From positions 1-64,000 of the forward strand of contig NZ_BCQQ01000015.1 of the NCBI RefSeq assembly GCF_001552155.1: DNA of 64,000 bases, written 5' to 3'. The notes beneath the pieces are model-generated. The model was not told where the DNA came from. It ran no database searches and was given only the letters and a program-made list of their open reading frames with translations. The DNA is from Actinomadura formosensis NBRC 14204. GTDB lineage: Bacteria; Actinomycetota; Actinomycetes; Streptosporangiales; Streptosporangiaceae. Shown piece by piece: positions 17,176-25,900 of this stretch (its first letter is position 1; each line of letters starts with the position of its first letter). Both the position numbers and the translations under genes were made by a program.

Positions 17176-17616
17176 TCAGCCCGGGGCACCCGGCCGCAGG
17201 GACGCGTCCTCGGACTCGGCGGCGCGCGGCGAGGTCGACAGCGCCCGCCGCACCCGCTTGATCAGCATGGTGGTCTCGTAGGCGACGAGCCCGGCGTTGC
17301 CGCCGGCGTCGCTGAGCACCGCCAGGCAGCTTCCGTTGCCGGCCGGCATGACGAAGAACAGCTTGTCGTCCAGTTCCACCACGGTCTGCCGCACCTGCCT
17401 GGCGGAGAAGTGCTCGCGGGCGCCGTTGGCCAGGCTGTGGAAGCCCGACGACAGCGCAGCGAGGAACTCGGCGTCCCTGCGGGTGACGTCACCCGAGGCG
17501 CCCATGACCAGCCCGTCCCTGGACAACAGAACGGCTTGGCGGACCTCGCCTACCCGCTGCACCAGATCATCGAGCAGCCAGTCGAGCTCGCCGGTGGCAT
17601 GCCCCTGCCGCGTCAT
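17176..17616 (-). CDS. cvnB: Roadblock/LC7 domain protein (CvnB-type)
   Basis: This 146-residue protein of the roadblock/LC7 family (LDWLLDDLVQRV start, AVLLSRDGLVMGAS beta strand, VELDDKLFFVMPAG strand) is the second conservon member. In related systems such proteins bind the cognate GTPase and act on its nucleotide state. Its ATG overlaps the stop codon of the sensor kinase in ATGA form, which fixes the start at 17616 rather than the ATG 12 nt upstream. Confidence 0.93.
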   Translation of the reverse strand: MTRQGHATGELDWLLDDLVQRVGEVRQAVLLSRDGLVMGASGDVTRRDAEFLAALSSGFHSLANGAREHFSARQVRQTVVELDDKLFFVMPAGNGSCLAVLSDAGGNAGLVAYETTMLIKRVRRALSTSPRAAESEDASLRPGAPG

Positions 17617-20021
17617 GCGTCTCCCCATTCATCACGTGGATCGAGATCACCCGGTTCGTCGTCTTCGACCCTGCCGCGCAACCATCCCGACTGTAGCGAG
17701 GCCATCAGGTTCCGGCTGAGTTCTGGACTAGGCTCCTCGAAGTCGTCTTCGTCGTCGGTGTCCGGCTCAGCATGCCTGGTCACCGAGTGCTTACGCAGCT
17801 CGGGAGCGAGGTTACGCTGCCGGACCCGGCGCGGAAGCCGGCCGGTGGCCTCGCTGTCCTCCATCGCCGGTTCCGGATCCTCCTTTTGCGGCCGGGTCTG
17901 GCCATTGGTGGGTTCGGGCTGGTCGAAGGCGACCGGCGGATTGAAGGATACGGGCGGTGCCGGAGTGTCCGGCGGGGGAGCCGGCCGCGCGTGCTTGGCG
18001 GGGCCGGGCAGCGCGGGACGGATCGGGCGGCCGAGCCGGGCCGCGCCCGCGCCGGGCGCCCCCGACGTGACCGCCTGCGGCGCCCCTTCGGTGTGCGCCT
18101 GCCACTGGTCGTCCACGACCACCAGGGCATGCGGGATGAGGACGACCGCGGTCGTGCCCCCGTACGCCGACGGCTGGAGCGAGACCTTGATGTCGTGCCG
18201 GGCCGCGAGCCGCGCGACGACGAACAGGCCGAGCCGCTCGGTGTCGACGAGGTCGAACTCGACGGCGTTGTCGAGGCGCTGGTTCAGCGACTCCAGTTCG
18301 TCGGGATGCAGGCCGATGCCGCGGTCCACGACCTCCACCGCGAGCCCGTTGGCGACGGTTTCGACCTTGACGGTGACCTCGGTGGTCGGCGGGGAGTAGG
18401 CGGTGGCGTTCTCGATCAGCTCGGCGAGCAGGTGGATGACGTCGGCGACCACCTCCCCGGTGACCGCGGTCGACGACACGCCGGCCACCTCGATCCGGGT
18501 GTAGTCCTCGACCTCGGCGATCGCGGCGCGCACCACGTCCTCGGCGGCGACCGGGTGGTCCCAGGCGCGGACGGTCGGCGAGCCGGACAGGATGACCAGG
18601 CCCTCGGCGTGCCGCCGCATGCGGGTGGTCAGGTGGTCGAGGCGGAACAGGTCGTCCAGCTCCTCGGGGCTGGAGGCGCGCCGCTCCATCTGGTCCAGCA
18701 GCCGCAGCTGCCGGTGCAGCAGCGACTGGCTGCGCCACGACAGGTTGACGAAGACGCGGTTGATGCTCGCGCGCAGGTCCGCCTCGTCGATCGCGGTGCT
18801 GATCGCCTGCCGCTGGACGGTCTCGAACGCCTCGCTGACCAGGGCGACCTCGCGGGTCCTGCCGGCCTCGGGACGGGGCGTCTCGGCATCCAGGTCCACC
18901 CGCTCGCCGCGCCGCAGCCGCGTGACGACGCGGGGCAGCCGCTCGTTCGCCAGCTCCTGCGCCGACCGCTGGAGGTTCCGCAGCTCGTCGGCGTGCCGGC
19001 GGGCGAACAGCAGGGACAGCGCGATGGAGAGGATGACGGCCAGCAGCCCGACGCCGCCCGCCAGGTAGACCCGCATCATGATCCGGTGGCCGGCGGGCTC
19101 GACCTGCTCGCGCTGGAGTTGCTCGCCGGCCTTGTAGGTGGTGTCGAGCCACAGCTGCCCGGCCGCCTTGGTGGCGGCCTGCCACCGCTGCGGGGCGGGT
19201 GCCCGGCCGCGCCGGATGGTGGCGTTCTCCAGTTCGACGAACTCGCCGTAGATGGGGGAGTTCACCAGGCCGCCCATGGTCTGCGCGATGTTGCCGCTGA
19301 GCCCGATCCGGCCGAGGTCGAGCAGCTCGGTGCGGGCGCCCGCCCACTCGGCGAACGCGGCGCGGGCGCCGGGCGTCAGCCGGCCGCGGCGCAGGCCGGC
19401 CAGCAGCAGGTCCTCGCGCAGCATGAAGTCGCGCGCCCAGTACATGTACAGCAGGCCGTTGGTCTGCTGGTAGACGTCGAGGTCGTCGATGTCCACCAGC
19501 GTGCTGAGCAGCCGGACCGTCTCGTCGAACGCGTCGCTGTAGGCGTTGATGGCCTCCAGCACCGTGACGTTCTGCGTGGTGACCTGCGACCGCATGCTGG
19601 CCAGCAGGTCGAACTGGTTGGCGACGTTCCGGGTGCGCTGCACCGCGTCCTCGTCCATGTGCTTCGTGGCCTCGGGGGAGAGCGCCGACTTGCGGAAGGC
19701 GGCCACCTCGCGGCTGGTCCTGCCGACCGCCTCCTCGAACTTCTGCACGCTGGCGGAGGACGGCGATATCAGCGCGGCGATCCCCGCCGCGCGTTCCTCC
19801 TGCACCGCCTGCATGGCGCGATTGGCCGGTTGGCTGACCCGGTCGTGGTTGTCGGCGTACTGCATCCGCCGGAGCGCGTCGTTCACCGCCGGGACGGCCG
19901 AGAACGCCCACAGGACCACGAGCGACGCCAGTGGAATCGTCAGCAGCAGCACGATCCGCCGCCCGATCGGACGTGTACGCGGACGCCCGTGGGATCTATG
20001 CACCTGTTCGGGACTGGACAA
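17613..20021 (-). CDS. cvnA: Conservon sensor kinase with NIT domain (CvnA-type)
   Basis: This 802-residue membrane histidine-kinase-like protein has an N-terminal transmembrane helix (about 22-42), a nitrate/nitrite-sensing-type extracellular helical domain (about 45-310), a second helix near 325-345, a HAMP-like linker and a C-terminal ATPase domain. The N-box is visible as LAELIENATAYSPP and the G-box as VVDRGIGLHPDE. The last ~180 residues are Pro/Arg-rich and disordered. The TTG at 20021 is supported by AGGAG 7 nt upstream. It heads the conservon operon. Conservon kinases often lack clear autophosphorylation and may signal by conformation. Confidence 0.9.
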   Translation of the reverse strand: MSSPEQVHRSHGRPRTRPIGRRIVLLLTIPLASLVVLWAFSAVPAVNDALRRMQYADNHDRVSQPANRAMQAVQEERAAGIAALISPSSASVQKFEEAVGRTSREVAAFRKSALSPEATKHMDEDAVQRTRNVANQFDLLASMRSQVTTQNVTVLEAINAYSDAFDETVRLLSTLVDIDDLDVYQQTNGLLYMYWARDFMLREDLLLAGLRRGRLTPGARAAFAEWAGARTELLDLGRIGLSGNIAQTMGGLVNSPIYGEFVELENATIRRGRAPAPQRWQAATKAAGQLWLDTTYKAGEQLQREQVEPAGHRIMMRVYLAGGVGLLAVILSIALSLLFARRHADELRNLQRSAQELANERLPRVVTRLRRGERVDLDAETPRPEAGRTREVALVSEAFETVQRQAISTAIDEADLRASINRVFVNLSWRSQSLLHRQLRLLDQMERRASSPEELDDLFRLDHLTTRMRRHAEGLVILSGSPTVRAWDHPVAAEDVVRAAIAEVEDYTRIEVAGVSSTAVTGEVVADVIHLLAELIENATAYSPPTTEVTVKVETVANGLAVEVVDRGIGLHPDELESLNQRLDNAVEFDLVDTERLGLFVVARLAARHDIKVSLQPSAYGGTTAVVLIPHALVVVDDQWQAHTEGAPQAVTSGAPGAGAARLGRPIRPALPGPAKHARPAPPPDTPAPPVSFNPPVAFDQPEPTNGQTRPQKEDPEPAMEDSEATGRLPRRVRQRNLAPELRKHSVTRHAEPDTDDEDDFEEPSPELSRNLMASLQSGWLRGRVEDDEPGDLDPRDEWGDA

Positions 20022-20452
20022 GGCCCCACTCCTGATCGTCGCCGGCCACCTTCAAGGGTCACGAAGCATACTCACGCCGATTTGTCCGAAGCCAGGGGTC
20101 TCACCTGCTAGAACTACGCTCGGGTACGGATGGCGCCCGCCCCGGGGGGCTCCCGCGGGCGCCGCGGGCCCGCCTTTGCCTCTCCGTCGTTTCCGCAGGT
20201 CACCACAGGCGCGCGGGCGGCCATTGCGGTGCTGGACGGGGAGCCGGCGTTTACCGCCGGCCCGTCATGATCGCCACCTGTGGTGCAGGTATCCGGGACG
20301 GACGGTAATCGCGGAAAAGTTGACGATCTTGGGGATGGGGGTGCGATAGGAGGCCAATATTGGCCGTTTTGATGCTAAGTCGTGTCTTGTTGCGGGAATT
20401 GACGCGTGTCAGGCTTCCGGTTACTTCGTCCCCCACAAACGGAGACCGAGTC
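20022..20452. other. Long intergenic region with structured elements
   Basis: These 431 bp separate the divergent conservon and peptidase genes and contain no gene that I can support. A strong stem-loop centres on GCCGGCG at 20243 and CGCCGGC at 20255. It is enclosed by wider arms, CACCACAGG at 20201 and CCTGTGGTG at 20277. A perfect 14-bp palindrome, GGCCAATATTGGCC, lies at 20352-20365, about 90 bp before the peptidase start. Promoters for both genes must lie here. Confidence 0.6.
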
Positions 20453-21967
20453 ATGCGCAGAGCCGCGCTAGCAACCCTGACCGGGCTGTCACTCGCCGCC
20501 GCCCCCCTGGCCGCGGTCCCCGCCCAGGCCGCCGCACCGGCGCACGCCAAGCTGGCCGGCCTGGTCACGCTGAAGAACGTCCGCCACCACCAGCTGAACC
20601 TGCAGAAGATCGCGGACGCCAACGGCGGCAACCGGGCCGCCGGGCTCCCCGGCAACAAGATCACCATCAAGTACCTCGCGGACCAGCTCAAGCGGGCCGG
20701 CTACAGCCCCACGATCCAGACCTTCTCGTTCGACTTCTGGCAGGAGAAGTCCGCGCCGGTCTTCGCCGAGACGGCGCCCGAGCAGAAGACGTTCGCGCCG
20801 GACACCGACTTCGCGACGCTCCAGTACTCCGGCTCCGGCGACGTCACCGCGGCCGCGACGCCCGTCGACCCGGGCGCCACCGGGACCGGCAGCGGATGCG
20901 AGGCCGGCGACTTCGCCGGCTTCCCGAAGGGCCACATCGCGCTGATCCAGCGCGGCGGCTGCTTCTTCTCCCTCAAGGCCGGCAACGCCATCGCCGCCGG
21001 CGCGTCCGCCGTGGTCATCTACCAGCTCCCCGGCCAGACCGGCCCGGTCTCGGGCACGCTGACCAAGCCGTACGACATCCCGGTGATCGGGCCGACGAAC
21101 GCGATCGGCAAGGCCCTGGTCGAGCAGGCGCAGAACGGCGGCGTGACGCTGCGGGTGAAGACCGACACGCTCAACCAGAAGCGCGAGGCGGCCAACGTCA
21201 TCGCCGACACCGGACGCGGCCGGGCCGACAACGTCGTGGTCGTCGGCGCCCACAACGACAGTGTCGCCGCGGGCCCCGGCATCAACGACGACGGCTCGGG
21301 CACCGCGACGCTGCTGGAGATGGCGAAGCAGATCCACAAGCTCGGCTCCAAGGTCCGCAACAAGGTGCGGTTCGCGTTCTGGGGCGCCGAGGAGGAGGGA
21401 CTGCTCGGCTCGCAGTACTACGTGGACAACCTCCCGCAGGCCGAGCGCGACAAGGTCGCGCTGATGCTCGACTTCGACATGCTCGCCTCCCCGAACTACG
21501 TCCGGTTCGTCTATGACGGCGACAACAGCGCGGGACAGAACAACGTCGCGGCGCCCGCCGGATCCGGCGCGATCGAGAAGGCGTTCAACGACTACTTCGC
21601 GAACCGGAAGCTGGCCACCGACCCGACGCCCTTCAACGGGCGGTCGGACTACGACGCCTTCATCAGTGTGGGGATCCCCGCCGGCGGCGTGTTCACCGGC
21701 GCCGAGGGCATCAAGACCCCCGAGCAGGCGAAGGTGTACGGCGGCACCGCCGGGACGGCGTACGACCCGTGCTACCACCAGGCGTGCGACCGCTACGACA
21801 ACGTGGACCTCACGGGCTTCGACCAGATGATCGACGCCACGGCCGCGGTCACCGAACTGTTCGCGCACAGCACGCTGACCGTCAACGGCAACGAGCTGGC
21901 CAGGCGGCAGACGCAGCCCGGGAAGAGCATGACGCCGGCCGGGATCGGCGGCTACGCCACCCGGTGA
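20453..21967 (+). CDS. Secreted M28-family aminopeptidase with PA domain
   Basis: This 504-residue exported zinc peptidase has a Sec signal peptide (MRR, a hydrophobic run, then PAQA at about 22-25), a PA insertion near 110-230 and an M28 catalytic core. Metal-ligand blocks are visible as VVVGAHNDSVAAGPGINDDG near 263 (His and Asp), FWGAEEEGLLGSQYY near 310 (Glu catalytic base and ligand), and a final His region around CYHQACDRYDN near 442. It resembles the secreted leucine aminopeptidases of Streptomyces. GGAGACC precedes the ATG. A strong hairpin follows the stop. Confidence 0.92.
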   Translation: MRRAALATLTGLSLAAAPLAAVPAQAAAPAHAKLAGLVTLKNVRHHQLNLQKIADANGGNRAAGLPGNKITIKYLADQLKRAGYSPTIQTFSFDFWQEKSAPVFAETAPEQKTFAPDTDFATLQYSGSGDVTAAATPVDPGATGTGSGCEAGDFAGFPKGHIALIQRGGCFFSLKAGNAIAAGASAVVIYQLPGQTGPVSGTLTKPYDIPVIGPTNAIGKALVEQAQNGGVTLRVKTDTLNQKREAANVIADTGRGRADNVVVVGAHNDSVAAGPGINDDGSGTATLLEMAKQIHKLGSKVRNKVRFAFWGAEEEGLLGSQYYVDNLPQAERDKVALMLDFDMLASPNYVRFVYDGDNSAGQNNVAAPAGSGAIEKAFNDYFANRKLATDPTPFNGRSDYDAFISVGIPAGGVFTGAEGIKTPEQAKVYGGTAGTAYDPCYHQACDRYDNVDLTGFDQMIDATAAVTELFAHSTLTVNGNELARRQTQPGKSMTPAGIGGYATR

Positions 21968-21976
21968 GTCCGTTCC

Positions 21977-22012
21977 GTGAGGGACGCGCCCGGCCCCGGG
22001 CGCGTCCCTCAC
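21977..22012. terminator. Strong hairpin after the M28 peptidase gene
   Basis: Two perfect 17-bp complementary arms (21977-21993 and 21996-22012) are separated by 2 nt, 9 bp after the peptidase stop codon. There is no clear T-tract. Confidence 0.75.
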
Positions 22013-22112
22013 CCCGTTCCACGAGCGTGCGGCGAGCCGCCCGTCCGGGCCGGCACCGGCTCCGCGGTCACGTGCTCCCCCTGGTGGGTAGGGCTTCGGC
22101 GGGGAGGTACTC

Positions 22113-22610
22113 ATGGAGATCGAAATGGTCGTCGAGATCCCCGGAGGATCGCGCAACAAGTACGAGATGGACCACCGGCTCGGCCGCATCCGGCTCGACC
22201 GGATGCTGTTCACCTCGACCCGCTACCCGCACGACTACGGCTACATCCCGGACACCTGCGCGGAGGACGGCGACCCGCTGGACGTGATGGTGCTGCTGGA
22301 GGAGCCCACGTTCCCCGGCTGCCAGATCACCGTCCGCAGCGTCGGCGTGTTCTGGATGCTCGACGAGAAGGGCCCGGACGCGAAGATCCTCACCGTCCCG
22401 TCGCGGGACGTCCGCTACGCGGGGATCAACGACCTGCCCGACGTGCAGGCGCACGTCCTCGACGAGATCTCGCACTTCTTCGACATCTACAAGAGCCTCG
22501 AACCGGGCAAGTCCGCCGACGTGCGCGGCTGGCAGAACCGTGAGGTCGCCGACCGGACGATCACCGAGGCCGTCGAACGGGCCCGGACCACGGCGAGCCC
22601 GACCGCCTGA
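22113..22610 (+). CDS. ppa: Inorganic pyrophosphatase
   Basis: This 165-residue family I soluble pyrophosphatase hydrolyses pyrophosphate to drive biosynthesis. Conserved active-site strands are seen as PGGSRNKYEMD at the N-terminus, YPHDYGYIPDT near 36 and EDGDPLDVMVL near 50, the last with the Mg-binding aspartates, plus KxxD-type residues in GPDAKILTVPSRD near 90. Length and sequence fit the hexameric bacterial enzyme. It stands alone between terminator-flanked units and should be constitutive. Its presence here says nothing about the neighbouring clusters. Confidence 0.96.
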   Translation: MEIEMVVEIPGGSRNKYEMDHRLGRIRLDRMLFTSTRYPHDYGYIPDTCAEDGDPLDVMVLLEEPTFPGCQITVRSVGVFWMLDEKGPDAKILTVPSRDVRYAGINDLPDVQAHVLDEISHFFDIYKSLEPGKSADVRGWQNREVADRTITEAVERARTTASPTA

Positions 22611-22726
22611 CCGGCGGCGCCCGCGGCGGCACGTGACGGACCTCACCCGCCGCGCCCGAGATCCGCCGTGTAGCGTTCAAGATCCTCCAGGGCGGACGCG
22701 TCCTGATCTCCATGGGGGGAGAGCGC

Positions 22727-23542
22727 ATGAGCACCGTCGGCGGTGGGAACGTGGAGGACGGCATCCGCGCGGACCGGCCGGTGTCGGCGCGGGTCTGGAA
22801 CTACTGGCTCGGCGGCAAGGACCACTACGAGGCGGACCGGATCGCGGGCGAGAAGGTCGCGCGGGAGGTGCCCGGCATCGTCGCCGCCGCGCGCACCGAC
22901 CGGCTGTTCCTCGGCCGGTGCGTGCGCCACCTGGCGGGCGGGGAGGGCGTCCGGCAGTTCCTCGACATCGGCACCGGGCTGCCGACCGCCGACAACACGC
23001 ACGAGATCGCGCAGCGCGTCGCGCCGGAGTCGCGCGTCGTCTATGTCGACAACGATCCGCTGGTGCTCGTCCACGCGCGTGCGCTGCTCACCAGTTCCCC
23101 GGAGGGCGTGACCAGCTACATCGACGCCGATGCCCGCGATCCCGAGCGCATTCTCGACGAGGCCGCCAGGACACTCGACTTCGGCGAGCCCGTCGCGCTG
23201 ATGATGCTCGCCCTGCTGCATCTCGTCACCGACGACGACGAGGTGCGCAGCATTCTGGACCGGCTCGTCGGCGCGCTCGCCCCGGGCAGTTTCGTGGCGT
23301 TGTCGCACGCCTGCCTGGACGTGGACGTGACGCGCACCGCCGTCAGCACGTGGAATGAAAGCGGCACCCCGCATCCGCTCAAGGCCCGGACCACCGCGCA
23401 GATCGAGGCGCTGTTCGACGGACTGGAATTGCTCAAGCCGGGAGTCGTGTCGTGTTCGCAGTGGCGTCCCGACCCCAATCCGTGGGGCGAGCCGCTGGAG
23501 ACCATGACCTTTTGTGGAGTGGCGAGAAAACTACCCGCGTGA
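22727..23542 (+). CDS. SAM-dependent methyltransferase (DUF574 family)
   Basis: This 271-residue protein has the actinomycete-specific DUF574 layout: an N-terminal SARVWNYWLGGKDHYEADR block, the SAM-binding strand FLDIGTGLPT near 86, and the acidic loop VVYVDNDPLVLVHARAL near 107. Such proteins are very abundant in actinomycetes and their substrates are mostly unknown. The ATG at 22727 with a GGGGGGAGAG ribosome site is preferred over an ATG 15 nt upstream. It is followed by an AhpD-like gene 59 nt later and may share its transcript. Confidence 0.88.
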   Translation: MSTVGGGNVEDGIRADRPVSARVWNYWLGGKDHYEADRIAGEKVAREVPGIVAAARTDRLFLGRCVRHLAGGEGVRQFLDIGTGLPTADNTHEIAQRVAPESRVVYVDNDPLVLVHARALLTSSPEGVTSYIDADARDPERILDEAARTLDFGEPVALMMLALLHLVTDDDEVRSILDRLVGALAPGSFVALSHACLDVDVTRTAVSTWNESGTPHPLKARTTAQIEALFDGLELLKPGVVSCSQWRPDPNPWGEPLETMTFCGVARKLPA

Positions 23543-23601
23543 GGATATTCGTTAGAGGATCGGGTGCGCATTGACCGACACCGTTCTTCCGGAGGAAATC
23601 C

Positions 23602-24150
23602 TTGGCGCATATCGAACTGGACGACGATGTTCCCGGATTGCCGTCACTGCTCCGGTTCCGGCCGGAGACGGCGGGCCCGCTGAGCGCGCTCGCGGAGGCC
23701 CTGCTGCGCGGCCCGAGCCCGCTGGAACGCGGTGAGCGGGAGCTGATCGCCGCCTATGTGTCCGAGCTGAACGGCTGCCGCTTCTGCGCCTCCTCCCACG
23801 GCGCGTGCGCCGCCGCGCAACTGCCCGGCGGCATGACGCTCGTCCGGCAGGTGCACGCCGATCCCGCCGCCGCGCCGGTGTCCGCCAAGCTCAGGTCCCT
23901 TCTGCGCATCGCCGCCGCCGTGCAGCGCGGCGGCCACGAGGTCGGCGGCGAGCACATCGCCGCCGCGCGCGACACCGGCGCCACGGACGTGGAGATCCAC
24001 GACGCCGTCCTCATCGCCGCCGCGTTCTGCATGTACAACCGGTACGTGGACGGCCTCGGCACCAGCGCCCCGGAGAATCCGGCCGCGTACGCGCGGATGG
24101 CCGAGCGGCTCGTCGCCCACGGCTACGGCGCCGCCGCCGGCCCCCGCTGA
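23602..24150 (+). CDS. AhpD-like / carboxymuconolactone decarboxylase family protein
   Basis: This 182-residue all-helical protein carries the AhpD-type redox motif CRFCASSHGACA near residue 57, with a glutamate-containing helix (GERELIAAYVSELNG) before it. The CxxC-xxx-H arrangement is typical of alkylhydroperoxidase D-like proteins that reduce peroxides or peroxiredoxins. The TTG at 23602 is chosen because GGAGGAAATCC immediately precedes it. It lies just downstream of the DUF574 methyltransferase. The physiological electron donor is not apparent. Confidence 0.85.
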   Translation: MAHIELDDDVPGLPSLLRFRPETAGPLSALAEALLRGPSPLERGERELIAAYVSELNGCRFCASSHGACAAAQLPGGMTLVRQVHADPAAAPVSAKLRSLLRIAAAVQRGGHEVGGEHIAAARDTGATDVEIHDAVLIAAAFCMYNRYVDGLGTSAPENPAAYARMAERLVAHGYGAAAGPR

Positions 24151-24196
24151 AACCCGCCGGACCGGACGGGCGGCGGCGGGGGCCGGCGGCGGGGAG

Positions 24197-25879
24197 CTAC
24201 GGACGCCGGGCGGGCCGGCGGAAGATCGTGATGGAGTGGCCGACCTCGCCGATCCGCTCGCTGGAGGCGATCAGCGGCACCAGCCGCCGATCGTTTCTGG
24301 CGATCCAGCTGTCGGAGACCACGAGCAGCCCGCGCACCCGGTCCGGGGGCACCTCGCGCGGGTCGGACGCGTGGATGCCGTAGTAGGACGGGACGCCGCC
24401 GCCCTTGACGACGAGCCACACCTTCTCGCCGGGGTAGCGGTCGCGGAGCCGGTCGGCGAGCCGCGCCAGGTCCTGGCCCCAGTCCACGTTGGAGTCGTGC
24501 AGCCGCAGATGCGTCCTGGACGGGCCGCCGAACGCCTCGTTGGAGTACGGCAGGTAGTACGGGTAGGTCCGGACCGAGCTGACCGCGACGAACAGCAGCA
24601 GCGCGCCCGTGGCGATCTTCGCCCACCGCCACCGGACGAGCAGCACCCCGCCGGCCGCCACCGCCAGGAACATCGGGACGAAGATGGCGTACCGGACGCC
24701 GAGGTCGCGGGAGCCGGTCATCGCCGCCGCGAACAGCACGGCCGCGGGGAGGAGGACGTACGGCGCGGCGGCCCGCGGCCGGGGCAGCGCCACCATCGCG
24801 ACGATGCCCGCCGCCCACAGGGCCAGCATCCCGAGCGGCGTCTTCACCAGCAGCGCGGCCGGCAGGTAGTACCAGAGGTGGCCGCGGTAGGACTCCCCGA
24901 ACAGGAAGCCGCCCCACCGCATGTGCTCGAAGCGGAACTGGATGAGCATCCCGTCCCGGAAGGGCCGCGGGAACGGCATCAGGTCGGCGGCGAGCCCGTG
25001 CAGCCCCTTCGCCGCCGGGACGCCGGCGGGGGCCGTCCAGCGCAGCCGCGGGTCCACCGCCAGGTAGGCCGCCCACACGACCGCGCCGGCCGTGACGGCG
25101 ACACCGGCCGCCGCCAGCACCCCGGCCGCGACGGTGCGCCGGTCCCGGCGGAACGACCGCGCCGCCCAGACCGACAGCGCCGCCAGGGCCGCCAGTACCG
25201 GCACGGCGGGCAGCGCGCTCATCTTGCTCGCCAGGGCGGCGCCGAGCGCCAGGCCGGCGAGCGGCAGGTGGCGCCGGGGCCGCTCCCGCGCCCGCCACAG
25301 CAGCCACACCGAGGTCAGCAGGAATCCGGCCGTCGGCACGTCCAGCGTGGCCAGCGACCCGTGCGCGATGACGTCCGGGGAGAACGCGTAGAGGGTGAGG
25401 GCGGCCAGCCCGCCGCGGTTCCCGGCGAGGTCGCGGGCGAACGCGAACACCACCAGCCCGAACAGCAGCGTCAGGACGATGACGGGCAGCCGCGCGGCCA
25501 GCATGATCCGCTGCGCGTCGTTGTGCGACCCGTACAGGAAACGCTGCCCCGCCCTCTGGTCGGACCCGGTGAACCCGGCGTCCAGGTGCGGGCGGGTCAG
25601 CGCCGCCCCCGCCCCGATGAGCAGCTTGCTGAACGGTGGATGCTCCGGGTTGTGGCGCAGGTCGTGTTCGCGCAGGTAGACCACGCCCGTGACGACGTAG
25701 ACGGGTTCGTCGGTGGTGGGGGACTGCCGCACGGCCGTGGAGACCATCGCGAACGCCATCTCGCCGAGCAGCGCCACCACGATGACCACGACCAGTGCCC
25801 GCCGGTGCCGGCGCAGCCTCCCGAACCGGTCGCCCGGCGCCTCGCCGGGAGTCGCGGTCGACGGTTCGGTACCGATCAT
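24197..25879 (-). CDS. PMT/ArnT-type membrane glycosyltransferase
   Basis: This 560-residue polytopic protein of the GT-C fold has about ten hydrophobic helices. After the first helix it shows the catalytic-loop acidic pair TTDEPVYVVTGVVYLREHD near residue 55, followed by HNPEHPPFSKLLIGAG, which is typical of PMT_2/GT39-like family members. These use polyprenyl-phosphate sugars to glycosylate proteins or envelope lipids at the outer face of the membrane. GGAGG lies 6 nt before the ATG. The sulfatase-like membrane gene is just upstream on the same strand, so a joint role in cell-envelope decoration is plausible but not shown. Confidence 0.85.
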   Translation of the reverse strand: MIGTEPSTATPGEAPGDRFGRLRRHRRALVVVIVVALLGEMAFAMVSTAVRQSPTTDEPVYVVTGVVYLREHDLRHNPEHPPFSKLLIGAGAALTRPHLDAGFTGSDQRAGQRFLYGSHNDAQRIMLAARLPVIVLTLLFGLVVFAFARDLAGNRGGLAALTLYAFSPDVIAHGSLATLDVPTAGFLLTSVWLLWRARERPRRHLPLAGLALGAALASKMSALPAVPVLAALAALSVWAARSFRRDRRTVAAGVLAAAGVAVTAGAVVWAAYLAVDPRLRWTAPAGVPAAKGLHGLAADLMPFPRPFRDGMLIQFRFEHMRWGGFLFGESYRGHLWYYLPAALLVKTPLGMLALWAAGIVAMVALPRPRAAAPYVLLPAAVLFAAAMTGSRDLGVRYAIFVPMFLAVAAGGVLLVRWRWAKIATGALLLFVAVSSVRTYPYYLPYSNEAFGGPSRTHLRLHDSNVDWGQDLARLADRLRDRYPGEKVWLVVKGGGVPSYYGIHASDPREVPPDRVRGLLVVSDSWIARNDRRLVPLIASSERIGEVGHSITIFRRPARRP

Positions 25880-25900
25880 GGTCCACCTCCGGAAACGCGG

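Noticed and set aside
20201-20340. Possible c-di-AMP (ydaO-type) riboswitch before the secreted peptidase
   Set aside because: GGGGAGCCGG is reminiscent and the gene class is right, but I could not find the conserved GGGGUGAAUC-like tail or the rest of the consensus. Reported only as an unexplained structured region.
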